64,000 bases of DNA, taken from positions 1-64,000 of the forward strand of contig DATENC010000026.1 in assembly GCA_035275265.1 (NCBI GenBank). Direction: 5' to 3'. The notes beneath the pieces are model-generated. The model was given only the letters and a program-made list of their open reading frames with translations, was not told where the DNA came from and made no database searches. The DNA is from JACQAP01 sp035275265. GTDB taxonomy: Bacteria > Pseudomonadota > Gammaproteobacteria > Burkholderiales > JACQAP01. Within the stretch, counting starts at the first letter, position 1; each line of letters opens with the position of its first letter. Position numbers and translations under genes: made by a program. Below, piece after piece: positions 27,358-36,421 of this stretch.

Positions 27358-28734
27358 ATGACGGTTAGCAAGAGTATGGCGACATCGGCCGCGTTGATGT
27401 GGACGCTGCCCGCATACTCCGCGGTCGGCGAGCCACCGGTATTTTTCGGGATTCCGGTTGATTTCCTGCTTTTCGCCGTGACACTGCTTGGCGTGGCGGT
27501 GTTTCATCATCACACGCTGCGCGTCGCGCTGACCGGTCTGGCTGCGATCGTGGCGCACCAATTTCTATTTGCAGAGTTTCCCACTGGACCCGGAGTCCAC
27601 GGTTTCGTCACCCATCTGGCGCACGAGTGGGTAATTCTCGCCAACCTGTTCCTGTTGCTCGTCGGATTCGCATTGTTGTCGCGGCACTTCGAGGAAAGTC
27701 ATGTGCCGGCAGTGCTGCCGAAATTCCTGCCCGACGATTGGAAGGGCGGATTCATGCTGCTCGCCATGATTTTTGTGCTGTCGTCGTTTCTGGACAATAT
27801 TGCCGCAGCGATCATAGGCGGCACGATCGCGGCGACGGTGTTCAGGCACAAGGTGCATGTCGGCTACCTTGCGGCCATTGTCGCTGCTTCGAATGCAGGT
27901 GGCTCCGGCAGCGTGGTGGGCGATACCACGACCACCATGATGTGGATCGCTGGCGTGAGCCCGCTCGATGTGTTCGAAGCCTATATTGGGGCGTTCATCG
28001 CCTTGTTCATATTCGGCATTCCGGCCGCTATCCAGCAGCATCGCTACTCTCCTATCTGGAAAGACCCGCCGCGCGGCACGCTCGTCGATTGGAGCCGGGT
28101 CTTCATTGTGGCACTGATACTAATTGCCGCGATCGTCGTAAACGTAGTTATCAACACGATATATGCTGCGCACGCTGACGCCTTTCCGTTCATAGGCGTG
28201 GCAGTTTGGGCGGCGATCCTGCTAGGAGCGGCATGGCGGAGACCCGACTGGAAGGTGGTCCCCGAAGCGGTCAAAGGCAGCATCTTCCTGCTGTCGCTGG
28301 TGATGTGTGCCTCACTGATGCCGGTCGAGAAACTGCCGGCTGCGTCATGGTCGACTGCGCTGGGACTCGGCTTCGTTTCTGCAGTGTTCGACAACATCCC
28401 GCTTACTGCGTTAGCCTTGAAGCAGGGTGGTTACGATTGGGGATTCCTGGCCTACGCTGTCGGTTTTGGCGGTTCCATGATCTGGTTCGGCTCATCGGCC
28501 GGGGTCGCATTGTCGAATCTGTTTCCGCAGGCAAAATCGGTGGCTTTGTGGTTGAAACATAGCTGGTATATCGCTGTAGCGTATGTCATCGGCTTTTTCG
28601 CCCTCTTGTTGGTTCAGGGTTGGCATCCGCACGAACGTCATAGGGCGCAGTCCGCCGCGCCCGTTTCCCAAGGGGCGTGGCACAACGTTTCAATGCTTAT
28701 TCCGGCACTAGTGTCCGCGCCACGCGCCCGTTGA
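27358..28734 (+). CDS. Ion-transporter superfamily permease (NhaD/ArsB-like)
   Basis: A 458-residue inner-membrane protein with about 11-12 hydrophobic segments and two inverted-repeat re-entrant motifs typical of the IT superfamily: SSFLDNIAAAIIGGT (first half) and VSAVFDNIPLTALALK (second half), plus GSGSVVGDTTTTMMW. Relatives include sodium/proton antiporter NhaD, arsenite efflux ArsB and citrate carriers; the paired DNI motifs favour cation-coupled antiport. Substrate cannot be fixed. It is divergent from the small gene at 26980 and monocistronic. Confidence 0.8.
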   Translation: MTVSKSMATSAALMWTLPAYSAVGEPPVFFGIPVDFLLFAVTLLGVAVFHHHTLRVALTGLAAIVAHQFLFAEFPTGPGVHGFVTHLAHEWVILANLFLLLVGFALLSRHFEESHVPAVLPKFLPDDWKGGFMLLAMIFVLSSFLDNIAAAIIGGTIAATVFRHKVHVGYLAAIVAASNAGGSGSVVGDTTTTMMWIAGVSPLDVFEAYIGAFIALFIFGIPAAIQQHRYSPIWKDPPRGTLVDWSRVFIVALILIAAIVVNVVINTIYAAHADAFPFIGVAVWAAILLGAAWRRPDWKVVPEAVKGSIFLLSLVMCASLMPVEKLPAASWSTALGLGFVSAVFDNIPLTALALKQGGYDWGFLAYAVGFGGSMIWFGSSAGVALSNLFPQAKSVALWLKHSWYIAVAYVIGFFALLLVQGWHPHERHRAQSAAPVSQGAWHNVSMLIPALVSAPRAR

Positions 28735-28794
28735 CGTTCGCCGGGGAGAAAACCGGCACCGGCGGCGCGTTTCCGCATTCCCGGCTTTATGTTT

Positions 28795-28901
28795 TCAGCG
28801 TCGTGGCAAGTACACCGTGAAAATCGTGCTCTTATCCTCCGATGACTTCACATCGACCGACCCGCATGCGTGATTGCAATCTCGCGGGCGATGTATAGAC
28901 C
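28795..28901 (-). pseudogene. Relic of a histidine kinase ATPase domain (C-terminus, one frameshift)
   Basis: On the minus strand the codons read GLYIAREIAITHAG and then, one base out of frame, SVDVKSSEDKSTIFTVYLPRR followed by a stop (28795-28797). Together this is the last ~36 residues of a HATPase_c domain: the G2 box (GLYIAR), the conserved His and the FTVYLPRR end. A missing base near 28865 breaks the frame, and the remainder of the kinase is absent: the winged-helix gene ends 9 bases upstream. It is therefore a remnant. Confidence 0.72.
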
Positions 28902-28910
28902 TGGCCGAGG

Positions 28911-29246
28911 TTAGTGTATCGCGGCCCAAATAGCTGTCAGCACGCCGCCATACTTGGTTAGCTGTTTGAGGCTGGAAGAAGAAATGCTAAGAAATGACGA
29001 GCGCTTATCGTTCTTGTTCTTGCGGCGTTTTACGATTCCTTGCTCTATGAGCCTCGCCAATCTTCGCCTCACCGTCGTGCGCGAACTGAGGTTCAAGAGG
29101 AGAATTTGTTTCAGCGTCAGAGGATGATTCTCCTCTTCCGCGTATCCTATCTCGATGAGAATGTCGAAATCGATGATGGACTTGAGAAACGGCAGCTGCG
29201 TTCTCTCAAACTCCCTGATTTTTCTCAACGCTGCGAACAGCTTCAT
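28911..29246 (-). CDS. Winged-helix (MarR-like) DNA-binding protein, AT-richer
   Basis: The 111-residue product starts MKLFAALRKIREFER and has a winged-helix core: LTLKQILLLNLSSRTTVRRRLARLIEQGIVKRRKNKNDKRSS, a recognition helix followed by a basic wing. This pattern fits MarR or phage-type small regulators. An in-frame GTG at 29339 would extend it by 31 residues. The coding region is clearly AT-richer than its neighbours and lies next to a broken kinase gene, which suggests recent gain. Targets unknown. Confidence 0.68.
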   Translation of the reverse strand: MKLFAALRKIREFERTQLPFLKSIIDFDILIEIGYAEEENHPLTLKQILLLNLSSRTTVRRRLARLIEQGIVKRRKNKNDKRSSFLSISSSSLKQLTKYGGVLTAIWAAIH

Positions 29247-29384
29247 GCTTATTATCGTTTTTAATGTTGAGATCCCTGATGATTCATAGTGTGGCGCAAT
29301 TGCGTCGCTGACAAGCACAATTGGGTTTCTTTTTGGCACATAAGTATTGCAGGAGCAGTAGCGTTCCGCGTCCCGCTGGTACCG

Positions 29385-29939
29385 TCAAACCTTGTGCGCA
29401 GCGGCCTTGGTGACGAGGTTCGCGAGCAGCTTGCCCATCAGCTCTTTCGTCTGCTGGTCGGTCAGGTTGCCTTGATCGTCGAAGCTTTTCGACGCATTGA
29501 TCATCACTTCCGGTTGGTTCAACGCATCCATGTCCAGAAACACGAAAACCTGGCGTAGGTGGTATTGCGCACGCGCGGTGCCGATGACACCGACCGATGC
29601 GCCCATGACTGCCACGGGTTTGCCCTTCCAGGCACTGTCGCCGTAAGGCCGCGATGCCCAGTCGATGGCGTTCTTCAGCACGCCCGGAATCGAGTAGTTG
29701 TATTCCGGTGTGACGAACAGGATCGCATCGGCGGCACGGATTTTCGCCTTCAGTTCGATCACTTTGGCAGGCGGATTTTTTTCTTCATCCTGATTGAAAC
29801 CCGGCAGGCCGTCGATGTCGAAAATCTCGATCGACGCCCCTTGGGGAACCAGTTTCTGGGCCGCGCGCAATGCAGCTTTATTGAAGGACGCCTTGCGAAT
29901 GCTGCCTGCAATACCGAGGATCTTGATGCTGCCAGCCAT
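29385..29939 (-). CDS. NADPH-dependent FMN reductase (ChrR/YieF-like)
   Basis: The 184-residue flavodoxin-like protein carries GIAGSIRKASFNKAAL (FMN phosphate loop) and PEYNYSIPGVLKNAIDWASRP, the hallmark of NAD(P)H:quinone/chromate reductases that protect against quinones and metals. AGGAGA precedes the ATG. It is a soluble flavoprotein. It lies after the cyclase gene on the same strand with a 147-base gap, so shared transcription is possible but not shown. Confidence 0.9.
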   Translation of the reverse strand: MAGSIKILGIAGSIRKASFNKAALRAAQKLVPQGASIEIFDIDGLPGFNQDEEKNPPAKVIELKAKIRAADAILFVTPEYNYSIPGVLKNAIDWASRPYGDSAWKGKPVAVMGASVGVIGTARAQYHLRQVFVFLDMDALNQPEVMINASKSFDDQGNLTDQQTKELMGKLLANLVTKAAAHKV

Positions 29940-30086
29940 GGAAATCTCCTGGAATATCGATAACTAGTGGATCGAGCGGGAATGCGTCATGTCGTTTCAG
30001 CCCACGTTCAATCCATCCTTGGGTACGGATCGTTAACAGCACCCGCTCGTCGCGGGTGCTGGGCCGCCGTTCGCGTCTGTCCTGGT

Positions 30087-31067
30087 CTACTTGCGCTGAA
30101 TGGAAATCGCCAGCGGTCGGATCGGCGAAGCTGTCGCGCCCCGCATCTTCAAAGGGGAGGCAATGAACAGGAACTCGTACACTTGATCTTTCGCCAGTTC
30201 TTCCAACCACAGGGCTTCGAGTAGCGAGACACCTTGTTCGGCCTGCAGATAGCTGTGTACAGGAACGAAGTTCTCCGGGTCCTTGGAGGGAAAGCTCTCG
30301 ACACCGAAGTTGTCCGCTCCCAGCAGCATCGCCTTCTGGCCCTCGACCAGCCATTGCGCCGCCTCAAGGCTTAAGCCGGCCTGATCCGAAAGACGGTATT
30401 TGGCGGTATCGGGCCAGAGAGTCATGAGCCCGGTCCGCGTCAAGACCACATCGCCCGGGCGCAGCGTCGTACCCTGTTTCTTCAGCGCCTCCTGCAGGTC
30501 CGCTATCGTGATGGAATAGGACGTCGGCAAGTGCGTCACGTTCCTGGACTTCGCGACATCGATGAGCACACCCCGAGCCACGATAGGAGGGTATTTGTCG
30601 GCGCCGGACTTGGTCCATCCCCGAACGCCGAGCGCGTCACGGGCACTGACCTGATTCCAGATTTTCCCGTGCAACCCAAAGTGATTGAGGGTGTCGATGT
30701 GGGTACCGCTATGGGTATACATGGAAACACCGTCGCCAGAGTAGGACAGCAGTTCCTTGGCGCTATCTTGTGCGGGAATATGCGTCATCCAGATCTGGAA
30801 GGTCGGATCGCCAAAGGGACCGCAGCAGTTCGGCATCCCGACAAACAGGTCCACGCCCAGATCGTAGACTTTGCCGCCGGCGACCTGCTTGAGAACGTCG
30901 AACCTGGAGGCATCGGTCATCATATTGAGGGCGCCGATCTCGTCAGCCGGTCCCCACGGACTCTTTGCCGCCACATTCTTGGCGATCTGCGCCTGAACAG
31001 CCCCACTCCCCACGACCAGCGCAACGACAGCACAAATAATTCCCGTCTTTGCCATTAGCTTATTCAT
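30087..31067 (-). CDS. Exported cyclase-family (kynurenine formamidase-like) hydrolase
   Basis: A 326-residue protein with a signal peptide (MNKLMAKTGIICAVVALVVGSGAVQAQ) and the metal-dependent cyclase fold. The metal-binding motif is complete: HSGTHIDTLNH (His119, His123, Asp125, His129). Relatives hydrolyse N-formylkynurenine, isatin or cyclic amides, but this exported subgroup has no assigned substrate. SD AGAGGAGAG precedes the ATG. A second member, with a different motif, is at 40944-42032. Confidence 0.85.
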   Translation of the reverse strand: MNKLMAKTGIICAVVALVVGSGAVQAQIAKNVAAKSPWGPADEIGALNMMTDASRFDVLKQVAGGKVYDLGVDLFVGMPNCCGPFGDPTFQIWMTHIPAQDSAKELLSYSGDGVSMYTHSGTHIDTLNHFGLHGKIWNQVSARDALGVRGWTKSGADKYPPIVARGVLIDVAKSRNVTHLPTSYSITIADLQEALKKQGTTLRPGDVVLTRTGLMTLWPDTAKYRLSDQAGLSLEAAQWLVEGQKAMLLGADNFGVESFPSKDPENFVPVHSYLQAEQGVSLLEALWLEELAKDQVYEFLFIASPLKMRGATASPIRPLAISIQRK

Positions 31068-31259
31068 CGCGAACTCTCCTCTTTGTGGATATTCCTCTCC
31101 ATAGGCCGGAACGATTTCATGGAGTCAATCATCGTCCGGCGGTTCCGCCTTTGCAGTATGTAGCGGATGATTTGGCGGCTGGCATGATGCAAGGCGTGCA
31201 GTCAATATTATGCCTATCGGCTGGCAGTCGCGACGGAGATACGCTGGTTCTTCGGACAG

Positions 31260-32195
31260 CTAGGCCGTGGTCTCGCGTTCGAGCGAGCGCCGGTCCCAGT
31301 GTGCCAGTACGGCAGCACCTTCATACGTTGTCTGAAGAAACGATAAAAGCGCTTTGTCCGGATCATCGGCCGATCGTACGGCCTCGTAGGGCAGGATGAA
31401 CTCGCCCAGCACTTGGTGAAAGTATGCCGTCTCGGGCTGAACGGGATAAGCCGCGAATCCGGGCGGAGCGGGATAGGCGTAGGCGTAGAAACATGCTTCC
31501 CCCACACCGGTGCCCGGCCAAAAGCCCGCGCTCGAGACCTCGTGCGAGTAAGCCTCTTCCATCACCCAATCGGCACAATTGGGGATCCCGCCGCTGTGCC
31601 TGGGTGCAGTCCGCCCCGAGAACCGGGTAACGGCCAGGTCGAACCCGCCCCAGAAGAAATGAACCGGACTCACTTTGCCGATATAGCGGGCGCGGAACTG
31701 CGTCAAGACCCGTTCGACCTGCACCAGTGCGCGCCAGAAGCGGTGCACTGCGTCGGCGTCGTAACTTGCATGCTGGTGGTCGGCTTCGAAAGGAATCGCC
31801 TCCACAACCTCGACGGGGCGCGTAAAGATGTCAACGTCGACATCCAGTTCGTGAAGAGCCCCCATCGTCCTGCGGAAAAACTCCGCTACCGACATCGGCT
31901 TCAGGCTGAATGAGCGTTCTGCGCCGTCGGAAGCAGAGATGCGCAGCACATGATCCAAAAAGTCGAAGTCGATGGCGACCACTCGGCTCCCGACCGGCAT
32001 GGGCGAAGTCGTGAGTCCGCGCGTCGTTATGTAGAGCGCCGTGCCCCACCAGTGATTGATTCTCGGGACCAGTTCGAGCCGGATTTTGCCGACAACCTGT
32101 GTCCACATGTGCAGCGTCGTGCACGTGTCCTGCCAGGTGTGCAGCGGCAACAAATTCGGCCAGACAGAGTCGACGTCAGCGGTGTGGTCGGTCAT
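31260..32195 (-). CDS. DUF5996 family protein
   Basis: The 311-residue product begins MTDHTADVDSVWPNLLPLHTWQDT; the frame upstream is open for 106 more codons but is not protein-like. Family signatures are LHMWTQVVGKIRLELVPRINHWWGTALYITTRGLTTSP, RFIGKVSPVHFFWGGFDLAVTRFSGRTAP (here RYIGK...) and YAYPAPPGFA. The role is unknown; the protein has no signal peptide. It lies 90 bases from the large membrane hydrolase gene upstream on the same strand. Confidence 0.85.
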   Translation of the reverse strand: MTDHTADVDSVWPNLLPLHTWQDTCTTLHMWTQVVGKIRLELVPRINHWWGTALYITTRGLTTSPMPVGSRVVAIDFDFLDHVLRISASDGAERSFSLKPMSVAEFFRRTMGALHELDVDVDIFTRPVEVVEAIPFEADHQHASYDADAVHRFWRALVQVERVLTQFRARYIGKVSPVHFFWGGFDLAVTRFSGRTAPRHSGGIPNCADWVMEEAYSHEVSSAGFWPGTGVGEACFYAYAYPAPPGFAAYPVQPETAYFHQVLGEFILPYEAVRSADDPDKALLSFLQTTYEGAAVLAHWDRRSLERETTA

Positions 32196-32284
32196 TTCAT
32201 GGTTTCTTCCGGCATGCATGCCGGAAGCACAGCATAACGTGACGCACAGCCTTGGGCTACCGCCCGAGGCAAACCAAGTCCATC

Positions 32285-34765
32285 TCAGCCAGCGACCAGG
32301 CGATCGATTTCTGCCGCCAGCGCCACCGCATCGTTGCTGAAGTAATGCGTGTGGCCGCCGGCGCCAAGGCAAAATTCCGTACGATCGCCGGCACGTTGTG
32401 CTTCCACGCTGCCATCGGGATCGACCATGGCGATGCGGAAACGTCCCGTGTCGCTTCGTGGCGTCCAGATGAATCGTCCGACATAGTCGCCCGAGCGGCA
32501 GGCGTTGACCCATTCAGTTGCCCCGATATCCGAGGCGCCCGGCGCAGCGGTCGTGAAGCCCGACTCGTTCGAGCCCATCCACTGGTACAGAAGCGGAAAA
32601 CGCTCCGCGTACAGATCGCGCAGCGGTGAGCCCACAGTGACCAGCGCGACCGGAATCGTCCCGACAACGTCCCGCAGCCGCCGCTGCACATGGAGGTAGC
32701 GGAGCAGATCGGCGCTGATCACGGTGCCCTGGCTGTGCGAAACAATCACAATGCGTGCATAGCCGCACTCGCGCAGGTAAGCAAGCAGCGAGGCATAGCG
32801 CGAGTAGATGCGCGCGCGCGGTGGTTGTCGATCAGGGGGGTCACCGAAATAGTTGTCGATGTCCAGGATCGCATCGATTGCGACACGCAGCCGGCCGAAG
32901 GTCTGCGTAAAGCGGGACCCGAGCGCGGCGATCGTCAGTGCACCGCCTGCGAGCCATTTGCCGGCGGCTACCAGCGTCTCCCCCTGAAAATGCTCCAGGC
33001 GGCCGGCAAGCCACTGCAAGACGGAATCCGCTACGCCGGCCGAGAAAGCAAACTGCTGAAACACGAAGGCAAGATACAACACACTGCCGGCTATCGCGCC
33101 GAGCGGCACGAGCCCGGTGAACGTCTTTCCCAGCCGACGGATCCCGCCTTCCAGCCAGGCGCCGAGCCGCTCCGACCGCACGGGCGCACCGTGCCGCGCA
33201 CCCTGTGCATCAACGTTCTTGCTTGGAAAAAGCTCTTCCAGCAGCGAGGGCGCCAGCACCACCAGCCCCGCGGCGCCAAGAAGGGTGGCTGCAAACACCA
33301 GTGGCGTGAAGAATGCTCCGAGACTGTGCACGCGCTCGTCGAGAAAGATGGCGGCCGACCGGTAACCGCTGCCAAAAATCCTGGGTTCATAGTAGAGATC
33401 GTTCAGCCCAAGGCCGGCGACGTAGCTGACAACCGACCACAGCACGAGGCTCAGGATGGCGAAGAGCGCGGTGGAAACCACCAGGGTCAGGCGCGCCGTA
33501 TGCAACGACGCCTTGACGTTTCGGTCGCAAGCGCGCCCCAGCCACAGCCCAAGCAGCAGCGCCGCGATCTGAACGAAGACAAACACTGCCCACACCAGTA
33601 ACACTGCTGCGAACAGCAGTTCGCCGACGTGCAGGGCCGCGGTGAGCATCCATTCGCGCTGGGTGGTCACGTGAGGTAACAGATCCCGGGCTTCCACGCA
33701 CAGCGTCATCACCGTAACGCCAACCAGCAAATGGCCAAGCACGCGTACGCCACGCGTGACACGCGCATAGCGCTCGATCAAGTATGCGCCCAGCAGCGCG
33801 ATCGCGAGCGCGCCGGCGCCGAAGTAGATCATTGCGATCCAACGCTCGGAGAGGAGCGACACGACGGCTGCCGCGGCGCTCGCGACAGCGCCCGTCGACA
33901 GCAACAACAACTTTGCCCACCGCGTCAGCAGCGATGTTCCGCGCAGCCATGCGAGCGTCCCCAGTGCGGCCAGTGCGATGGCGCCGACTCCGAACAAGGC
34001 GGCGAGCAGTTGACCCTGTTGTTGTGCCGGCACGAACGCCGCTGCACCGAACACGATCAGCAGCAGCATCGACAACTGGACAATTGCCACGGGTGCTTTC
34101 ATCAACCACGCCAGCCACGCATGCAGACTCTGCAGGACGCGCCACGCCGCGCCGCCGCCGGTGGTGAGCGAAATCTGATCCACCACGTCGGCTGCAAGCG
34201 TGCTGAGATGGAAGAACAACTGGTAAAGCGACGAAAGGGTGCGAAGGCCGCCCGTGCCGAGGCGTGACAGATCGGCCCAGTACATTTCGTAGACATCGAC
34301 TGCACGATTTTCGGCCCGGCGGCGTAGCGAGACGCGCGTGCCCTCGTACAGTGCATCACCCTCCGACAACGTGAGACGGCCCAGCAGATAGTCGTTCAGG
34401 GCGATGCCGAGGTCTTTCGGCTCCGCTTTTTTGGACTCCACTTTCCTGGGGGTGGCAGCTTCGACGGAGGCGGCCTTCTGTTCCTGAAAAAAACCGCTCG
34501 GCGTGCCTGGCCGCTGTCTGGCCGGGTCGGACTTTTGCGCGTCGCCGTCGGCATTCTGTGGGGGTGATTTGGCCAAGACAGGGGCAACACCGGGCTCGAG
34601 CTTTGCCACCGGCACCAACACGTCGCGGATTTCGCCTTGCACGAATCGCGGCGCGCCGTCACCACCGTGACAGAGCAGTCGTACTACTTCGCGCACCGTC
34701 AGGCCACGCCGCTGATCGGCAATGCCGTGAACCACGACGACGGCAACGCGATCTGCTTCGCTCAC
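32285..34765 (-). CDS. Large integral-membrane protein with a split alpha/beta-hydrolase (lipase-like) domain
   Basis: The 826-residue protein starts with VAVVVVHGIADQRRG, the first strand and HG oxyanion loop of an alpha/beta hydrolase. About 8-10 hydrophobic segments follow (from ~215 to ~650, e.g. LSMLLLIVFGAAAFVP, VLYLAFVFQQFAF). The hydrolase core then resumes: IVIVSHSQGTVISADLLRYL holds the nucleophile (Ser in SHSQG), with a possible acid in the segment after TVGSPLRDLY and a C-terminal histidine in GAGGHTHYFSND. The middle (~70-110) is a Lys/Glu/Pro-rich linker. It looks like a serine hydrolase built around a membrane domain. Substrate unknown. Confidence 0.78.
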   Translation of the reverse strand: MSEADRVAVVVVHGIADQRRGLTVREVVRLLCHGGDGAPRFVQGEIRDVLVPVAKLEPGVAPVLAKSPPQNADGDAQKSDPARQRPGTPSGFFQEQKAASVEAATPRKVESKKAEPKDLGIALNDYLLGRLTLSEGDALYEGTRVSLRRRAENRAVDVYEMYWADLSRLGTGGLRTLSSLYQLFFHLSTLAADVVDQISLTTGGGAAWRVLQSLHAWLAWLMKAPVAIVQLSMLLLIVFGAAAFVPAQQQGQLLAALFGVGAIALAALGTLAWLRGTSLLTRWAKLLLLSTGAVASAAAAVVSLLSERWIAMIYFGAGALAIALLGAYLIERYARVTRGVRVLGHLLVGVTVMTLCVEARDLLPHVTTQREWMLTAALHVGELLFAAVLLVWAVFVFVQIAALLLGLWLGRACDRNVKASLHTARLTLVVSTALFAILSLVLWSVVSYVAGLGLNDLYYEPRIFGSGYRSAAIFLDERVHSLGAFFTPLVFAATLLGAAGLVVLAPSLLEELFPSKNVDAQGARHGAPVRSERLGAWLEGGIRRLGKTFTGLVPLGAIAGSVLYLAFVFQQFAFSAGVADSVLQWLAGRLEHFQGETLVAAGKWLAGGALTIAALGSRFTQTFGRLRVAIDAILDIDNYFGDPPDRQPPRARIYSRYASLLAYLRECGYARIVIVSHSQGTVISADLLRYLHVQRRLRDVVGTIPVALVTVGSPLRDLYAERFPLLYQWMGSNESGFTTAAPGASDIGATEWVNACRSGDYVGRFIWTPRSDTGRFRIAMVDPDGSVEAQRAGDRTEFCLGAGGHTHYFSNDAVALAAEIDRLVAG

Positions 34766-35014
34766 GGGTTGGTGCGCATCACGCGCGCATGGTCACTGAA
34801 CGGGAACTTGCGGCGCGACATGAGCATGCTCGCGCAGTCGTGCGGTCGAAAGGCTCGAGGCCGCATTTGAAGTCGTCGGTGAATTCGACAACGATAGAAA
34901 AATACGCTCTCATTTCCGGCCGCACTTTACCGCTGGCGTACTAAGTGGTCAACGGAACGGGTAGCGGACAAGCTCAGGCATGAACATGCACGAAACATCT
35001 GATCGCCCGAAACG
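34766..35014. other. Gene-free spacer
   Basis: About 250 bases between rtcB and the membrane hydrolase gene, both on the minus strand. I see no gene, tRNA or convincing terminator; an inverted GGTAGCG/CGCTACC pair spans 34959-35016 at the rtcB end, too far apart for a normal hairpin. Confidence 0.3.
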
Positions 35015-36232
35015 CTACCCCTTGACGCAGACGATCTGCTTCAGGGTGGCAACGACCTGGACGAGGTCGGCCTGCGCGGCCATCACGGCATCGATATCCT
35101 TGTAGGCCGACGGGATCTCATCGATCACGCCTGTGTCCTTGCGACATTCGACGCCTGCCGTCTCGAGTGCCAGGTCCTTGCGAGTGAAGGTATTGCGAGC
35201 CTGCGTACGGCTCATGCGGCGGCCGGCGCCGTGCGAGCATGAGCAGTACGACGTGGCCTCGCCCTTGCCGCGCACGATGAAGCTCTTTGCGCCCATCGAG
35301 CCCGGGATGATTCCCAGCTCGCCGGCCCGAGCGCTCACCGCACCCTTGCGCGTCACCCAGATGTTCTCGCCGAAGTGCTCCTCGATGCGCGCGTAGTTGT
35401 GGTGACAATTCGTGACTTCTCCGACGAAAACGACTTCACGCCCCAAGCTCTTCGCGAGCGCCTTGTGCACGAGGTGCAGCATCAGGTCGCGGTTGAGAGA
35501 CGCGTACTCCTGCGCCCAGCCGAGGCCCTCCACGTACGCCTCGAACTCCGGCGTGCCCTCGTCCAGCCACGCGAGGTCGCGATGCGGCAACCTGCGATCG
35601 ACCCGTTCGGCCACATCCTTCGCCATGTACATCGCGCACTGGCCGATCATGTTGCCGACGTTGCGCGAGCCCGAGTGCAGCATGATCCACACCGCGCCTT
35701 CGGTATCGAGACAGATTTCCACGAAGTGGTTTCCACCTCCAAGGGATCCGAGCTGGCGCCACATACGCGGTTCGTCCAAGCGGCCCAGCTCCTCGAGGAT
35801 GCGCAGCTTCGGGAAACGCTCCTCGAGCTTTTTCATGCGAATCTCGAGTGCGAGTGCCGCACCGGTGCCCTCTGGGGCCAGCGGCTGCTTGTGAAAGTTG
35901 ATTCCCACCGGCACGTCCCGCTCGATCTGCGCGCGCAGGCGGGTAAGGCTCTCGGGAAGATCGGCGGCGGCCTGGTCCGTCTTCACGGCAAGCATGCCGC
36001 AGCCGATGTCCACGCCCACAGCGGCGGGCACGATGGCTGCTCGCGTCGGGATCACTGTTCCAACCGTCGCGCCTCTGCCTAGGTGGACGTCGGGCATCAC
36101 GACCACCGGTCCCGCCAGGATCGGAAGCTGCGTAACGTTGCGGATTTGCTCGATCGCATCCGTCTCGACTTCCATGTCGCCCGTCCAGAGGCGGGCGCCG
36201 GGAAGCACTTTTTCGTAGTCATGTTTCTTCAT
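35015..36232 (-). CDS. rtcB: RtcB family RNA ligase
   Basis: The 405-residue protein (start 36232, AGAGGGCGAC SD) is an RtcB 3'-phosphate RNA ligase. Signatures are MPDVHLGRGATVGTVIPT, VGVDIGCGMLAV (metal Cys), LGGGNHFVEI, LHSGSRNVGNMIG, and SHGAGRRMSRTQA, which contains the histidine that becomes guanylylated. It would seal RNA breaks with Mn2+ and GTP. In other bacteria rtcB is often next to rtcA and a RtcR activator; neither is visible here. It is divergent from the AtuA gene. Confidence 0.93.
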   Translation of the reverse strand: MKKHDYEKVLPGARLWTGDMEVETDAIEQIRNVTQLPILAGPVVVMPDVHLGRGATVGTVIPTRAAIVPAAVGVDIGCGMLAVKTDQAAADLPESLTRLRAQIERDVPVGINFHKQPLAPEGTGAALALEIRMKKLEERFPKLRILEELGRLDEPRMWRQLGSLGGGNHFVEICLDTEGAVWIMLHSGSRNVGNMIGQCAMYMAKDVAERVDRRLPHRDLAWLDEGTPEFEAYVEGLGWAQEYASLNRDLMLHLVHKALAKSLGREVVFVGEVTNCHHNYARIEEHFGENIWVTRKGAVSARAGELGIIPGSMGAKSFIVRGKGEATSYCSCSHGAGRRMSRTQARNTFTRKDLALETAGVECRKDTGVIDEIPSAYKDIDAVMAAQADLVQVVATLKQIVCVKG

Positions 36233-36421
36233 AATGTCGCCCTCTGCGGAGCGATGATATGCCGCACCTGCGTGTGAACCAAGCGCCAAGGCACGGAATC
36301 CGTGGAGATTGACGTGATGGCATCGACAATCCAGTATTCCGGTGATCACAAGGTCTGTCGTCGCGGATGAGAAAAACAAGGCGGGAGGAATGATATTCTG
36401 CAACAGCGCAGAAGCAGCGCG

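Noticed and set aside
27253..28041. Minus-strand frames over the ion transporter gene
   Set aside because: The plus strand encodes a clear multi-helix transporter; the antisense frames lack motifs.
34959..35016. Inverted GGTAGCG/CGCTACC near the rtcB end as attachment site or terminator
   Set aside because: The arms are 7 bases and about 45 bases apart, without T run; could easily be chance.
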